64,000 bases of DNA, from positions 124,001 to 188,000 of the forward strand of contig NZ_JACYHF010000012.1 in assembly GCF_016482685.1 (NCBI RefSeq), read 5' to 3'. Shown here piece by piece: positions 54,632 to 63,584 of the stretch. A program made the position numbers and the translations under genes. The stretch comes from Streptomyces sp. DSM 110735. GTDB lineage: Bacteria; Actinomycetota; Actinomycetes; Streptomycetales; Streptomycetaceae. The notes beneath the pieces are model-generated. The model saw only the letters and a list, made by a program, of their open reading frames with translations. It ran no database searches and was not told where the DNA came from. The first letter of the stretch is position 1. Every line of letters starts with the position of its first letter.

Positions 54632-54657
54632 GGCCGGCGAGGTCCTCCTCGCCGGCC
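54632..54657. terminator. Terminator after the YajQ gene
   Basis: GGCCGGCGAGG (54632-54642) pairs perfectly over 11 bp with CCTCGCCGGCC (54647-54657), loop TCCT, 8 bp after the stop codon. Confidence 0.85.
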
Positions 54658-54721
54658 ATCCGTCGCCCGTGCCCGCTTCGTTCCCGTCGCCACACGCCCC
54701 GGCATGTGCGATCGTTCCGGC

Positions 54722-54985
54722 ATGAGCAGCGACTACGACCGGGTCCGGACCGGAATCGAGTTCATGACTGCCTACGTCTCCGGGGACGAGCTCCTGACGG
54801 AGTATCTGGGCGAGCGGCGGCGTGAGGACCCCACCGCCGCCACGGAGACGCTGCTGGACGGCACGGCCGCCCTGTGCGCCGCGCTCCTGCAGGCGCTGGC
54901 CCGTACGACCGGGCGGTCCGAGCACGAGATCCTGCAGGAGCTGGCCCGCGGCACCCATCGCCGCGAGCAGCGCTCCGGTGACTGA
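54722..54985 (+). CDS. Small hypothetical protein
   Basis: The 87-residue protein starts MSSDYDRVRTGIEFMTAYVS at 54722 (an in-frame ATG at 54704 is possible). It is helical and Ala/Arg/Glu-rich, with no motif I recognise. Coding bias at third positions is strong, which supports a real gene. It converges with the membrane protein at 55013. Confidence 0.65.
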   Translation: MSSDYDRVRTGIEFMTAYVSGDELLTEYLGERRREDPTAATETLLDGTAALCAALLQALARTTGRSEHEILQELARGTHRREQRSGD

Positions 54986-55012
54986 CACGGTCCGGCGCTC
55001 TCCGCCGGGAGG

Positions 55013-55279
55013 TCAGTCCCGCGAGTTTCCGAACAGCACCCGGTAGAGGATCAGCAGCACCAGAGAGCCGCCGATCGCCGCCGCCCACGTCGCCCCGTCG
55101 TAGAAGTGCTTGCTGATCGGGTGGTCGAGCCAGCGGGACGAGATCCAGCCGCCGATGAAGGCGCCCGCGACGCCGATCAGGGTGGTGCCGATGAAGCCGC
55201 CCGGGTCGCGGCCCGGGAGCAGGAGTTTGGCGATGGCGCCGGCCAGCAGGCCCAGGATGATCCAACCGATGATGCTCAT
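55013..55279 (-). CDS. GlsB/YeaQ/YmgE-family membrane protein
   Basis: The 88-residue protein has three hydrophobic segments and the family glycine pattern: MSIIGWIILGLLAGAIAKLL, GGFIGTTLIGVAGAFIGGWI, AAIGGSLVLLILYRVLFG. The family is often labelled transglycosylase-associated or general-stress, but no enzymatic role is established. It is complete. Confidence 0.9.
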   Translation of the reverse strand: MSIIGWIILGLLAGAIAKLLLPGRDPGGFIGTTLIGVAGAFIGGWISSRWLDHPISKHFYDGATWAAAIGGSLVLLILYRVLFGNSRD

Positions 55280-55418
55280 GCCGAGTTACCTGCCCTTCCG
55301 CGCTGTCTCCTCACTGTCCGACCGCTGAGAATTCGGTGAGGACCATGTGGGTGAGGAGACGAGGCGTACGTCTTCCGGTTCGTCCGGGAAGACGCCGTCC
55401 GGGCAGGTGACGGTTGCG

Positions 55419-55811
55419 TCAGCGCGCCGCGAAGGGCTCGTCGGTGCGCACGATCTCGCGGCCCAGCGGCAGCAGGGAGACCGGGATCATCTTGAAGTTG
55501 GCGATGCCGAACGGGATGCCGATGATCGTCAGGCACAGCGCGACGCCGGTCGTGATGTGGGCCAGCGCCAGCCACCAGCCCGCCAGGACCAGCCAGAGGA
55601 CGTTGCCGACGCAGGACGGGGCGCCCGCGTCGTGGCGCTCGATCGTGGTGTACCCGAAGGGCCACAGGGCGTAGATGCCGATACGGAAGGCGGCTATCCC
55701 GAAGGGGATGCCGATGATCGTGACGCACAGCAGCAGGCCCGCGAGCAGGTAGCCCAGGAAGAGCCAGAAGCCGCTCAGGACCAGCCAGATGATGTTGAGG
55801 AGTGTCTTCAC
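55419..55811 (-). CDS. YccF-family inner membrane protein
   Basis: The 130-residue protein MKTLLNIIWLVLSGFWLFLG has the duplicated YccF (DUF307) unit: LCVTIIGIPFGIAAFRIGIY and LCLTIIGIPFGIANFKMIPV, each after a hydrophobic hairpin. The function is unknown. The GTG start at 55811 overlaps the htpX stop by four bases (GTGA), so it is translationally coupled to htpX. The link to a membrane protease suggests a shared membrane-quality role, by inference only. Confidence 0.9.
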   Translation of the reverse strand: MKTLLNIIWLVLSGFWLFLGYLLAGLLLCVTIIGIPFGIAAFRIGIYALWPFGYTTIERHDAGAPSCVGNVLWLVLAGWWLALAHITTGVALCLTIIGIPFGIANFKMIPVSLLPLGREIVRTDEPFAAR

Positions 55812-56671
55812 CGGTTTCGACCTGCCATCTGTTCCAGTCGGGCGATGCGCTCCGCCATCGGCGGGTGCGTGGAGAACATCCGCGACAGCCCCTGACCGGG
55901 GCGGAACGGGTTCGCGATCATCATGTGGCTCGCGGTCTCGATGCGCGGCTCGGGAGGCAGCGGCAACTGCTGGGTGCCCGTCTCCAGCTTGCGCAGCGCC
56001 CCGGCGAGGGCGAGCGGGTCGCCGGTGAGCTGGGCGCCCGAGGCGTCCGCCTCGTACTCCCGGGAGCGGCTGATGGCCAGTTGGATGAGGGTGGCGGCGA
56101 GCGGGCCGAGGATCATGATCAGCAGCATGCCGAGCAGGCCGGGACCGTCGTCGTCGTCCGAGCGGCCGATGGGGATCAGCCAGGCGAAGTTCACCAGGAA
56201 CATGATCACCGAGGCGAGGGCGCCGGCCACGGACGAGATGAGGATGTCGCGGTTGTAGACATGGCTCAGCTCGTGGCCGATGACCCCGCGCAGCTCGCGC
56301 TCGTCGAGCAGGCGCAGGATGCCCTCGGTGCAGCAGACGGCCGCGTTGCGCGGGTTGCGGCCGGTGGCGAAGGCGTTGGGTGCCTCGGTGGGCGAGATGT
56401 ACAAGCGCGGCATGGGCTGGCGGGCCTGCGTGGACAGCTCGCGCACCATGCGGTAGAGCCCCGGCGCCTCGAACTCGCTGACCGGGCGGGCGCGCATGGC
56501 GCGCAGGGCCAGCTTGTCGCTGTTCCAGTACGCGTACGCGTTGGTGGCCAGCGCCACCAGGACGGCGACGATCAGACCCGTACGCCCGAAGAGGCTGCCG
56601 ATGACGATGATGAGCGCCGACAGCCCCCCGAGGAGTACTGCGGTCCTGAGCCCGTTGTGCCGGCGGTGCAC
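55808..56671 (-). CDS. htpX: Membrane zinc metalloprotease HtpX
   Basis: HtpX is an M48 protease that degrades damaged membrane proteins. Two N-terminal spans (about 12-50) precede the catalytic GVIGHELSHVYNRD (HExxH), with two more spans and the downstream Glu ligand in SREYEADASGAQLTGDP. The start GTG 56671 (MHRRHNGLRTAVLLG) follows GGAGG by 7 nt and gives 287 residues, the usual length. The open frame further upstream overlaps nuoN on the same strand and is spurious. Confidence 0.95.
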   Translation of the reverse strand: MHRRHNGLRTAVLLGGLSALIIVIGSLFGRTGLIVAVLVALATNAYAYWNSDKLALRAMRARPVSEFEAPGLYRMVRELSTQARQPMPRLYISPTEAPNAFATGRNPRNAAVCCTEGILRLLDERELRGVIGHELSHVYNRDILISSVAGALASVIMFLVNFAWLIPIGRSDDDDGPGLLGMLLIMILGPLAATLIQLAISRSREYEADASGAQLTGDPLALAGALRKLETGTQQLPLPPEPRIETASHMMIANPFRPGQGLSRMFSTHPPMAERIARLEQMAGRNR

Positions 56672-56805
56672 GGTGCGCCCTCCAAGTCGTGCAGCGAACC
56701 CTTCGGTCCAGTGGACCCTCCCGCACTGGTCAACGCCAGGCGGCGGCCGCGAGTTCCCAGGTGCGGGCGGGGGTGCCGTACGTCCGTACGGGTGGGGCGG
56801 GTGGC

Positions 56806-58344
56806 TCAGAACAGGTTGGTGGCGGCGAAGCGGAGGACCAGTTCCGGTGCGCCGGACAGGGCGACGCCGACGACTCCGGTGAGGGCGAGGGCGAGCGTGA
56901 GGGGGGCGGGGACGTGGTGGCGGGCGGGTTCGCCCTCGGGGGTACGGAAGAGCAGGGCCGTCCACCTCAGGTAGTAGTACAGCGCGATCACCACGTTGAC
57001 GGCCATGAGGACGGCGAGCCAGCCGAGACCCGCGTGGACGGCGGTGGAGAACACGGTGACCTTGGCGAAGAGCCCGATGACGCCGGGCGGCAGTCCCGCG
57101 AGGCACAGCAGGAAGAAGGCCAGCAGGAGCGCGGTGACGGGGTTGGTGGCGTACAGACCCCGGTAGTCGGCGATGCGGTTGGCGGAGCGGGTACGGCCCA
57201 CCAGGGCGGCCACGGCGAAGGCGCCGAGGTTGACCGCGCCGTACATGAGCGCGTACGCCACGGTGGAGCCGATGGCCTGGCGGGCGTCGCGGGTGTATCC
57301 GGCGGCGGCGATCGGGACGAGGAGGTAGCCCGCCTGGCCGACGGAGGACCAGGCGAGCAGCCGTACCGCGCTGTACGCGCGCGTGCCGCTCTGGCGCAGG
57401 GCGCCGACGTTTCCGGCGGTCATGGTGAGCGCGGCGAGGATCGCGAGGGCGGGACCCCAGACGTCGGCGTACGAGGGGAAGCCGATCACGGTGACGAGGA
57501 TCAGCCCGGAGAAGCCGACCGCCTTGCCGACGACCGAGAGGTAGGCGGCGACGGGCAGCGGCGCGCCGACGTAGGTCTCGGGCACCCAGAAGTGGAAGGG
57601 GACGGCTGCCGTCTTGAAGGCGAAGCCGATCAGGGTGAGGACGACGCCGGTCTGGGCGAGGACGTGGAACTGTCCGTCGACGTGCGGCAGCCGCTGGGCG
57701 ATCCGGGTGAGGTAGAGGCTGCCGGTGGAGGCGTAGACGAAGCTGACGCCCATCAGGCTGACGGCGGTGGCGGTGACCGAGGAGAGGAAGAACTTCAGGG
57801 CAGCCTCGGCGGAGCGCCGGTCGCCGTGCCGGATGCCGACGAGGGCGAAGGCGGGCAGCGAGGCGACCTCCAGGGCGACGACCAGGGTGGCGAGGTCGCG
57901 GGAGGCGGGCAGCAGGGCGGCTCCGGCCGCCGAGGACAGCAGCAGGAACCAGAACTCCCCGGCGGGGACGCGCCGGTGCTCGTCCTTGAGACCGGTCATC
58001 GACAGCAGGGCCGCGAGGAGGGCGCCGCCGAGGACGAGGAGCTGGATGGCGAGGGTGAAGTGGTCGGCGCGGTAGCTGCACGCGCGCGCGGCGCCGCTTC
58101 CCGCGCAGAAGGTGGCGCGGTCGCCGTCGAGCAGGGGCAGCAGCATGAGCCCGGCGGCGGCCAGGCCCGCGACGGAAACCCGTCCGAGGAGTGGTTTGCG
58201 GCGCTCCGGCAGGAAAAGGTCGGCGACGAGCACCACGAGGGCGGTGACGGCGGCGATGACGGGCGGCGCGATCGCGAGCCAGTCGACGGACTGGACCGCC
58301 GACTGGACCGCCGACTGGGCGAGCGGCTGGGCCAGGGCGGTCAT
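56806..58344 (-). CDS. nuoN: NADH-quinone oxidoreductase subunit N
   Basis: NuoN is one of three antiporter-like proton-pumping subunits of complex I. The 512-residue protein is hydrophobic throughout (about 14 spans). The family segments are LVVALEVASLPAFALVGI, ALKFFLSSVTATAVSLMG and FAFKTAAVPFHFWVPETYVG. Its N-terminus has the small repeat SAVQSAVQS encoded by a 12-bp tandem repeat. It overlaps nuoM by four bases and ends the nuo operon. Confidence 0.96.
   Translation of the reverse strand: MTALAQPLAQSAVQSAVQSVDWLAIAPPVIAAVTALVVLVADLFLPERRKPLLGRVSVAGLAAAGLMLLPLLDGDRATFCAGSGAARACSYRADHFTLAIQLLVLGGALLAALLSMTGLKDEHRRVPAGEFWFLLLSSAAGAALLPASRDLATLVVALEVASLPAFALVGIRHGDRRSAEAALKFFLSSVTATAVSLMGVSFVYASTGSLYLTRIAQRLPHVDGQFHVLAQTGVVLTLIGFAFKTAAVPFHFWVPETYVGAPLPVAAYLSVVGKAVGFSGLILVTVIGFPSYADVWGPALAILAALTMTAGNVGALRQSGTRAYSAVRLLAWSSVGQAGYLLVPIAAAGYTRDARQAIGSTVAYALMYGAVNLGAFAVAALVGRTRSANRIADYRGLYATNPVTALLLAFFLLCLAGLPPGVIGLFAKVTVFSTAVHAGLGWLAVLMAVNVVIALYYYLRWTALLFRTPEGEPARHHVPAPLTLALALTGVVGVALSGAPELVLRFAATNLF
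58289..58318. repeat. 12-bp tandem repeat in the nuoN 5' end
   Basis: GACTGGACCGCC occurs 2.5 times in tandem and encodes the repeated SAVQ units of NuoN near residues 11-20. It keeps the frame. Confidence 0.85.
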
Positions 58345-59915
58345 CGGGTGCCTCCCGCGAGGAGCTGCTGCACGGCCGGGTCGGTGAGTCCGAGCAGGGA
58401 CCTCGGCCAGAGTCCGGCGACGAGGGTGAGGACGACGAGCGGGGTCCAGGCGGCCAGCTCGTAGCCGCGGACGTCGGTGAGTTCGGGCAGGTCGCGCTTC
58501 ATGTCGCCCATGCAGACCCGGCGGACCACGACGAGCAGGTAGGCGGCGGTGAGCAGGGTGCCGAAGGCGCCGATCGCCATGAAGACGAGGTAGGCGGAGC
58601 GATTGAGGTCGGCGGCGGGGCGGAACGCGCCGAACAGGGAGAGCATCTCGCCCCAGAACCCGGCGAGCCCGGGCAGTCCGAGCGAGGCGACGGCGGCGAA
58701 GGCGAGCAGTCCGCCGAGGCGCGGTGCCCTGCCGTAGAGGGCGGCGCCGGTGTGCTCGGCGAGGGTGTCGAGGTCGGTGCTGCCGGTGCGGTCCTTGAGG
58801 GCGCCGACGAGGAAGAAGAGGAGCCCGGTGATGAGGCCGTGGGCGATGTTGGCGAACAGGGCGCCGTTCACGCCGGTCGGGGTCATCGTGGCGATGCCGA
58901 GCAGGACGAAGCCCATGTGGCCGACGGAGGAGTAGGCGATGAGCCGCTTGAGGTCGCCCTTGGCGCCGGGTTTGGCGAGGTTGAGGCAGGCCAGCGAGCC
59001 GTAGACGATCCCGACCACGGCGAAGGCGGCGAGGTAGGGCGCGAAGACGTGGAAGCCCTGCGGTGCCTCGGGGAGCAGGATGCGGACGAACCCGTAGGTG
59101 CCCATCTTCAGCAGGACGCCGGCGAGGAGGACCGAGCCGACGGTCGGCGCCGAGGTGTGGGCGTCAGGGAGCCAACTGTGCAGGGGCCACATCGGGGTCT
59201 TCACGGCGAGCCCGAGACCGATCGCCAGAACGGCGATGACCTGCACGGATGTGCTCAGGGACCGCCCGTTGTCAGTGGCGAGTGCCACCATGTCGAATGT
59301 GCCCGCCTTGATCCCGATCAGGAGCAGGCCGAGCAGCATGATCACGGAGCCGAGCAGCGTGTACAGGATGAACTTCCACGCCGCCCTGCTCCGGCCCTCG
59401 CCGCCCCAGCGGGCGATGAGGAAGTACATGGGGACGAGCACGGTCTCGAACGCGAGGAAGAAGAGGACGAGGTCGAGCACGGCGAAGGAGGCGAGGGTGC
59501 CGCCTTCGAGCAGCAGGACCAGGGCGGTGAACGCCTTCGGGGACGGGCCCGTGGGCGGCTTGAAGTACGAGTAGAGCGCGCAGAGGAAGGTCAGCAGCGC
59601 GGTCAGGACGACGAGGGGGAGCGAGATGCCGTCGATGCCGAGGTGGATGCGCACGTGGAGCGCGGGGATCCAACTGATGTCGGTCTGGGCCTGCATCCTC
59701 GACGGGTGGTCGTGGTCGAAGCCGAGCGCGAGGACGATCGCGGCGATGAGGACCACGCCGGTCACGGTCACGCAGTGGCGGAGCACGGCCTGGTCGGGGG
59801 ACCTGCCCCTGAGCCCGGGCGGGGCGGGCAGGAGAGCGGCGGCTGCGCCGAGAAGCGGGACGGCGACGATGAACGCCAGAAGAAACTGCATCACTGACTC
59901 GTTGATACCGATCAC
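58341..59915 (-). CDS. nuoM: NADH-quinone oxidoreductase subunit M
   Basis: NuoM is an antiporter-like subunit of complex I with about 14 spans. The conserved Glu is in FLAFETVLVPMYFLIARWGG. The discontinuous-helix Lys/His region is FKT-like in AVKTPMWPLHSWLPDAHTSA. GHMGFVLLGIATMTPTGVNG is also typical. The length of 524 is usual. It starts 6 bp after the nuoL stop and overlaps nuoN. Confidence 0.97.
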   Translation of the reverse strand: MIGINESVMQFLLAFIVAVPLLGAAAALLPAPPGLRGRSPDQAVLRHCVTVTGVVLIAAIVLALGFDHDHPSRMQAQTDISWIPALHVRIHLGIDGISLPLVVLTALLTFLCALYSYFKPPTGPSPKAFTALVLLLEGGTLASFAVLDLVLFFLAFETVLVPMYFLIARWGGEGRSRAAWKFILYTLLGSVIMLLGLLLIGIKAGTFDMVALATDNGRSLSTSVQVIAVLAIGLGLAVKTPMWPLHSWLPDAHTSAPTVGSVLLAGVLLKMGTYGFVRILLPEAPQGFHVFAPYLAAFAVVGIVYGSLACLNLAKPGAKGDLKRLIAYSSVGHMGFVLLGIATMTPTGVNGALFANIAHGLITGLLFFLVGALKDRTGSTDLDTLAEHTGAALYGRAPRLGGLLAFAAVASLGLPGLAGFWGEMLSLFGAFRPAADLNRSAYLVFMAIGAFGTLLTAAYLLVVVRRVCMGDMKRDLPELTDVRGYELAAWTPLVVLTLVAGLWPRSLLGLTDPAVQQLLAGGTR

Positions 59916-59921
59916 GCCTGC

Positions 59922-61916
59922 TCACGCTCCCGAGGCGACGAGGAGGACGGCGACCGTCAGGACGACGGTGCCGGCGAGCAGCGCGCTCACATAGGTCTGG
60001 ACGTTGCCGGTCTGTGCCCGGCGTACGGCGGCTCCGAGGAGCCGGGGCAGGGCGGCGGCGCCGCGCACGTAGGTGTCGACGACCTCGCGGTCGAGGAAGC
60101 GGACGAGGCTCGCTGCGGCGAGGACCGGGCGGACGAACAGCGCGGAGTACACGGCGTCCAGGTGGAAGCCGGTCGCGGCGGGCTTGAACAGCGGGCCGAG
60201 CAGGACGCGCGCGGGGTCCGCCGGGTCGGGGGCGCGGGCGATGTCGCCGTAGGCGGCCTCGTGCGCGGCGATGGCCTCGGCTTCCACCTGGCCCGCGTCG
60301 CCCTCGGGGTGCGCGGCGACGGCGCCCAGGGGCACGCGGGCGGCGCGGGCGGAGGTGCGCTGCCAGACGCCGTAGGTGAGCAGCGCGCCGACGACGGCGA
60401 GACCGGTGCCGAGGACGGAGGTGAGCAGGGTGGGCGCGAGGCTTCGGCCGTCGAACCAGCCGGGCAGCGTGCGGTAGGCGAGCGCGCCGAAGGCCAGCGA
60501 GGGCACGGCGAGCACCCAGAGCACGACGGTCATGGTGAGCGGTTCACGGATGTGAGCGGGGGCTTCGGCGCCTCGGCCACAGAAGGCGAGCAGCCACAGC
60601 CGGGTGGCGTAGGCGGCGGTGAGCAGGGCGGTCGCGAGACCGGCGACGAGGACGATCCAGCCCGCGGCGCCGGGGACGGAGCCGTCGTGCCCGGTGGCGG
60701 TGTGCTCGGCGGCGCCGAGGACGGACTCCTTGGAGAAGAAGCCGCTGAACGGCGGGATCGCGGCGAGCGCGAGCAGCGCCACGGTCATCGTCCAGAAGGC
60801 GTCCGGGACACGGTCGCGCAGGTGGCTCATGCGGGACATGGCGGCGAGCGAGTTGGTGCCGGCGGCGTGGATGACCACTCCGGCGGCGAGGAACAGCAGC
60901 GCCTTGAAGGCGCCGTGGGACAGGAGGTGGAAGACGGCGGCACCCCGGTCGCCGACGGCGAGGGCGCCGGTCATGTAGCCGAGCTGACCGATCGTCGAGT
61001 AGGCGAGGACGCGCTTGATGTCGTCCTGGGCGAGCGCGGAGAGACCGGAACCCACCATGGTGACGGCGGCCATCGCGGCGAGGACCACCATCGCGGCGGC
61101 GGACGCCTCGAAGACGGGCAGGAGACGGGCGGTGAAGTAGACACCGGCGGCGACCATGGTCGCGGCGTGGATCAGCGCGGAGACGGGCGTGGGACCCGCC
61201 ATCGCGTCCGGGAGCCAGGTGTGCAGCGGGAACTGCGCCGACTTGCCCGCCACGCCCGCGAGGAGCAGCAGGGCGATCAGGGTCGGGTGGTCGAGCCCGC
61301 CGTTCGCCACGGTGGCGAGGACGCGGGTGATGCGGAAGGACCCGGCGTCGGTGCCGAGCGCGAACAGACCGATGAGGAACGGCACGTCGCCGAGCTTGGT
61401 GACGAGGAACGCCTTGAGGGAGGCGGCGCGCGCCTCGGGGGTCTCCCAGTAGTGGCCGACGAGGAAGTAGGAGCAGATGCCCATGACCTCCCAGCCGACC
61501 AGCAGCACGATCAGATCGCCGGAGTAGACGACGAGAAGCATGGCGGAGGTGAAGAGGGAGACGAGGGCCGCGTACGACGGGTAGCGGGGGTCCTCGCGCA
61601 GATAGCCGGTCGAGTAGATCTGCACGCAGCTCGCGACGAAGGCCACCAGGACGGCGACGAGCGCGGCGAAGCCGTCGATGTGCAGGGCGAGGTCGACCGG
61701 GACGGAACCGGTGGGCGTCAGCAGGGTGGACGCGTCGATCGCCCGGCCACCGCCCTGGCGGGCCGCGACGAGCGCGGTCAGCACGAGGGAGGCGAGGACG
61801 GGCAGTACGGCGAGCGGGCGGACGAAGCCGGGCGCGGTGCGACCCAGCAGCAGTCCGGCGGCGGCGCCGAGGAAGGGGAGGACGGGGACGAGGGCGGCGA
61901 GGGTGGTCGTGGTCAC
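59922..61916 (-). CDS. nuoL: NADH-quinone oxidoreductase subunit L
   Basis: NuoL is the distal antiporter-like subunit with the lateral helix HL. LIVLLVGWEVMGICSYFLVG carries the key Glu; GKSAQFPLHTWLPDAMAGPT and IGQLGYMTGALAVGDRGAAV are signatures. The 664 residues include the C-terminal amphipathic helix and a last span. Its start overlaps the nuoK stop by four bases. Confidence 0.97.
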   Translation of the reverse strand: MTTTTLAALVPVLPFLGAAAGLLLGRTAPGFVRPLAVLPVLASLVLTALVAARQGGGRAIDASTLLTPTGSVPVDLALHIDGFAALVAVLVAFVASCVQIYSTGYLREDPRYPSYAALVSLFTSAMLLVVYSGDLIVLLVGWEVMGICSYFLVGHYWETPEARAASLKAFLVTKLGDVPFLIGLFALGTDAGSFRITRVLATVANGGLDHPTLIALLLLAGVAGKSAQFPLHTWLPDAMAGPTPVSALIHAATMVAAGVYFTARLLPVFEASAAAMVVLAAMAAVTMVGSGLSALAQDDIKRVLAYSTIGQLGYMTGALAVGDRGAAVFHLLSHGAFKALLFLAAGVVIHAAGTNSLAAMSRMSHLRDRVPDAFWTMTVALLALAAIPPFSGFFSKESVLGAAEHTATGHDGSVPGAAGWIVLVAGLATALLTAAYATRLWLLAFCGRGAEAPAHIREPLTMTVVLWVLAVPSLAFGALAYRTLPGWFDGRSLAPTLLTSVLGTGLAVVGALLTYGVWQRTSARAARVPLGAVAAHPEGDAGQVEAEAIAAHEAAYGDIARAPDPADPARVLLGPLFKPAATGFHLDAVYSALFVRPVLAAASLVRFLDREVVDTYVRGAAALPRLLGAAVRRAQTGNVQTYVSALLAGTVVLTVAVLLVASGA

Positions 61917-62287
61917 GCGGTGGCCTCAGCCTTCTCGGCCCCGGGGGCGGCGCCGGGGCCCTCGGGGGTGCTCTCGGCGGTGTCGCGGAGTCGGTCGATG
62001 TCGGAGGTGCCCCGGTTGCGGTACACGGCGAGCACGATCGCCAGACCGATGCCGATCTCGGCGGCGGCGATGGCGATGGTGAACAGGGTCAGCGCCTGCC
62101 CGGAGTGCAGGGTGTCGCGGGCGGCGCGGCTGAGCCAGACGTCGAAGGCGACGAGGTTGAGGTTGACGGCGTTGAGCATCAGCTCGACCGACATCAGGAC
62201 CAGGATCGCGTTGCGGCGGGCGAGGACGCCGTAGAGACCGGTGCAGAAGAGGAGGGCGGAGAGTACAGCGGGATAGGCGAGGTGCAT
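61913..62287 (-). CDS. nuoK: NADH-quinone oxidoreductase subunit K
   Basis: NuoK has three spans with two conserved membrane Glu, seen in VLMSVELMLNAVNLNLVAF and IAIAAAEIGIGLAIVLAVYR. At 124 residues it is longer than the roughly 100-residue E. coli form, because of a polar Ala/Glu/Pro-rich C-terminal tail. The ATG at 62287 overlaps the nuoJ stop by one base. Confidence 0.96.
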   Translation of the reverse strand: MHLAYPAVLSALLFCTGLYGVLARRNAILVLMSVELMLNAVNLNLVAFDVWLSRAARDTLHSGQALTLFTIAIAAAEIGIGLAIVLAVYRNRGTSDIDRLRDTAESTPEGPGAAPGAEKAEATA

Positions 62288-62967
62288 CAGCGGGCGCCTT
62301 CCGGCTCGCCGGGGGTCTTGGTGGGCTCGCCGGTCGTCCGCGTGGGGCTCGGGACGCCGGGGGTCTTCGTGCGGCCGGGGGCGCCGGGGGCGGACTGGTC
62401 CTGGTCCTCGTCGGTCTTGGCCTTGCGGGACAGGACGATCGCGCCGACCAGGGCGGCGAGGAGGAGGACGGACAGCGCCTCGAAGGGCAGGACCCAGCCG
62501 CGGAAGATGCTCTCGCCGGTGACGCGGGTGGTCCCGGCGGCAGGTCCGTCCAGGTCGATCCAGGTGGCGCGGAAGGCGTCCACGACCACCCAGACCAGCG
62601 CGCCCGCGGCGCCCACCGCTACGGCGAGCGCTGCCCAGCGGTTGCCGGAATCGGCGTCCGGGGAGCGGCCGATGGGAGCCCGCGTGAGCATCAGCCCGAA
62701 CAGGAGGAGGACGACGACGGAACCGACGTAGATGAGGACCTGCACCCAGGCGATGAACTCGGCGGTCAGCAGGAGGTACTCGACGGCGAGCCCACCGAGC
62801 GCGACCACCAGCCAGAGGGCGGCGTGCACGAGCTGCCGGGTGGTGACGGTGATCAGCGCGGCGCCGAAGGTGGCGAGACCGACGAGCAGGAAGGCGATCT
62901 CGACGCCGGTCGGGGACAGGAAGCCGGGGGGCGCGGCGGCGGCCAGGGTGGCTGCGGTAGGGCTCAC
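62287..62967 (-). CDS. nuoJ: NADH-quinone oxidoreductase subunit J
   Basis: NuoJ has five spans; VLIYVGSVVVLLLFGLMLT is the conserved pi-bulge helix 3. The GTG start at 62967 (MSPTAATLAAAAPPGF) overlaps the nuoI stop (GTGA). The 226 residues end in a Thr/Pro/Gly-rich cytoplasmic tail of about 45 residues (GRTKTPGVPSPTRTTGEPTK), not found in E. coli. Confidence 0.95.
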   Translation of the reverse strand: MSPTAATLAAAAPPGFLSPTGVEIAFLLVGLATFGAALITVTTRQLVHAALWLVVALGGLAVEYLLLTAEFIAWVQVLIYVGSVVVLLLFGLMLTRAPIGRSPDADSGNRWAALAVAVGAAGALVWVVVDAFRATWIDLDGPAAGTTRVTGESIFRGWVLPFEALSVLLLAALVGAIVLSRKAKTDEDQDQSAPGAPGRTKTPGVPSPTRTTGEPTKTPGEPEGAR

Positions 62968-63584
62968 GACTCTCCCTCCTGCTGGGTGGACTTGTCCGCG
63001 GTCCCTGCTTCTTGGGCGGCGGACTCGGCTGCTTGCGCGGACTTGGCTGCCTCGGCTGCCTGCGCGGCGGCGAGTTTGTCGGCGGTCTTGCGGGCGGCGG
63101 CGATCTCCTTGGGTTCCTCGGCGTGCGGGTCCAGGGCGGGCGGCGCCGGGACGGTCCACATCCACTCGCGGAGCTTGTCGCGCTCGTGGGTGAGTTCACG
63201 GATGTCGGTCTCGGCGTACTCGAACTCCGGGGACCAGAACAGCGCGTCGAAGGGGCAGACCTCGATGCAGATGCCGCAGTACATGCACAGGGAGAAGTCG
63301 ATGGCGAAGCGGTCGAGGACGTTGCGGCTGCGCTCGCGTCCGCCGGGGGTGGCGGCGGGGACCGTCTCCTTGTGGGAGTCGATGTAGATGCACCAGTCGG
63401 GGCACTCGCGGGCGCAGAGCATGCAGACCGTGCAGTTCTCCTCGAACAGTCCGATCACTCCGCGGGTGCGGGGCGGCAGGTCGGGCTCCACGTCCGGGTA
63501 CCGCTCGGTGACGGTCTTCCTCGTCATCGTGCGCAGGGTGACGGCCAGGCCCTTGGCCAGACCGGAGCCGGGGATGCGGGGCAT
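62964..63584 (-). CDS. nuoI: NADH-quinone oxidoreductase subunit I
   Basis: NuoI carries the N6a and N6b clusters that pass electrons to N2. The two 4Fe-4S motifs are CTVCMLCARECP and CMYCGICIEVCP. The start is ATG 63584 (MPRIPGSGLAKGLAVTLR), overlapping the nuoH stop by one base. The 206 residues end in a long Ala-rich helical tail (TADKLAAAQAAEAAKSAQAA), a Streptomyces feature of unknown use. Confidence 0.97.
   Translation of the reverse strand: MPRIPGSGLAKGLAVTLRTMTRKTVTERYPDVEPDLPPRTRGVIGLFEENCTVCMLCARECPDWCIYIDSHKETVPAATPGGRERSRNVLDRFAIDFSLCMYCGICIEVCPFDALFWSPEFEYAETDIRELTHERDKLREWMWTVPAPPALDPHAEEPKEIAAARKTADKLAAAQAAEAAKSAQAAESAAQEAGTADKSTQQEGES

Noticed and set aside
57000..58081. Upstream continuation of the htpX frame into nuoN
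   Set aside because: It runs through nuoN on the same strand in a different frame with Arg/Pro-rich sequence. GTG 56671 with GGAGG gives the normal HtpX length.
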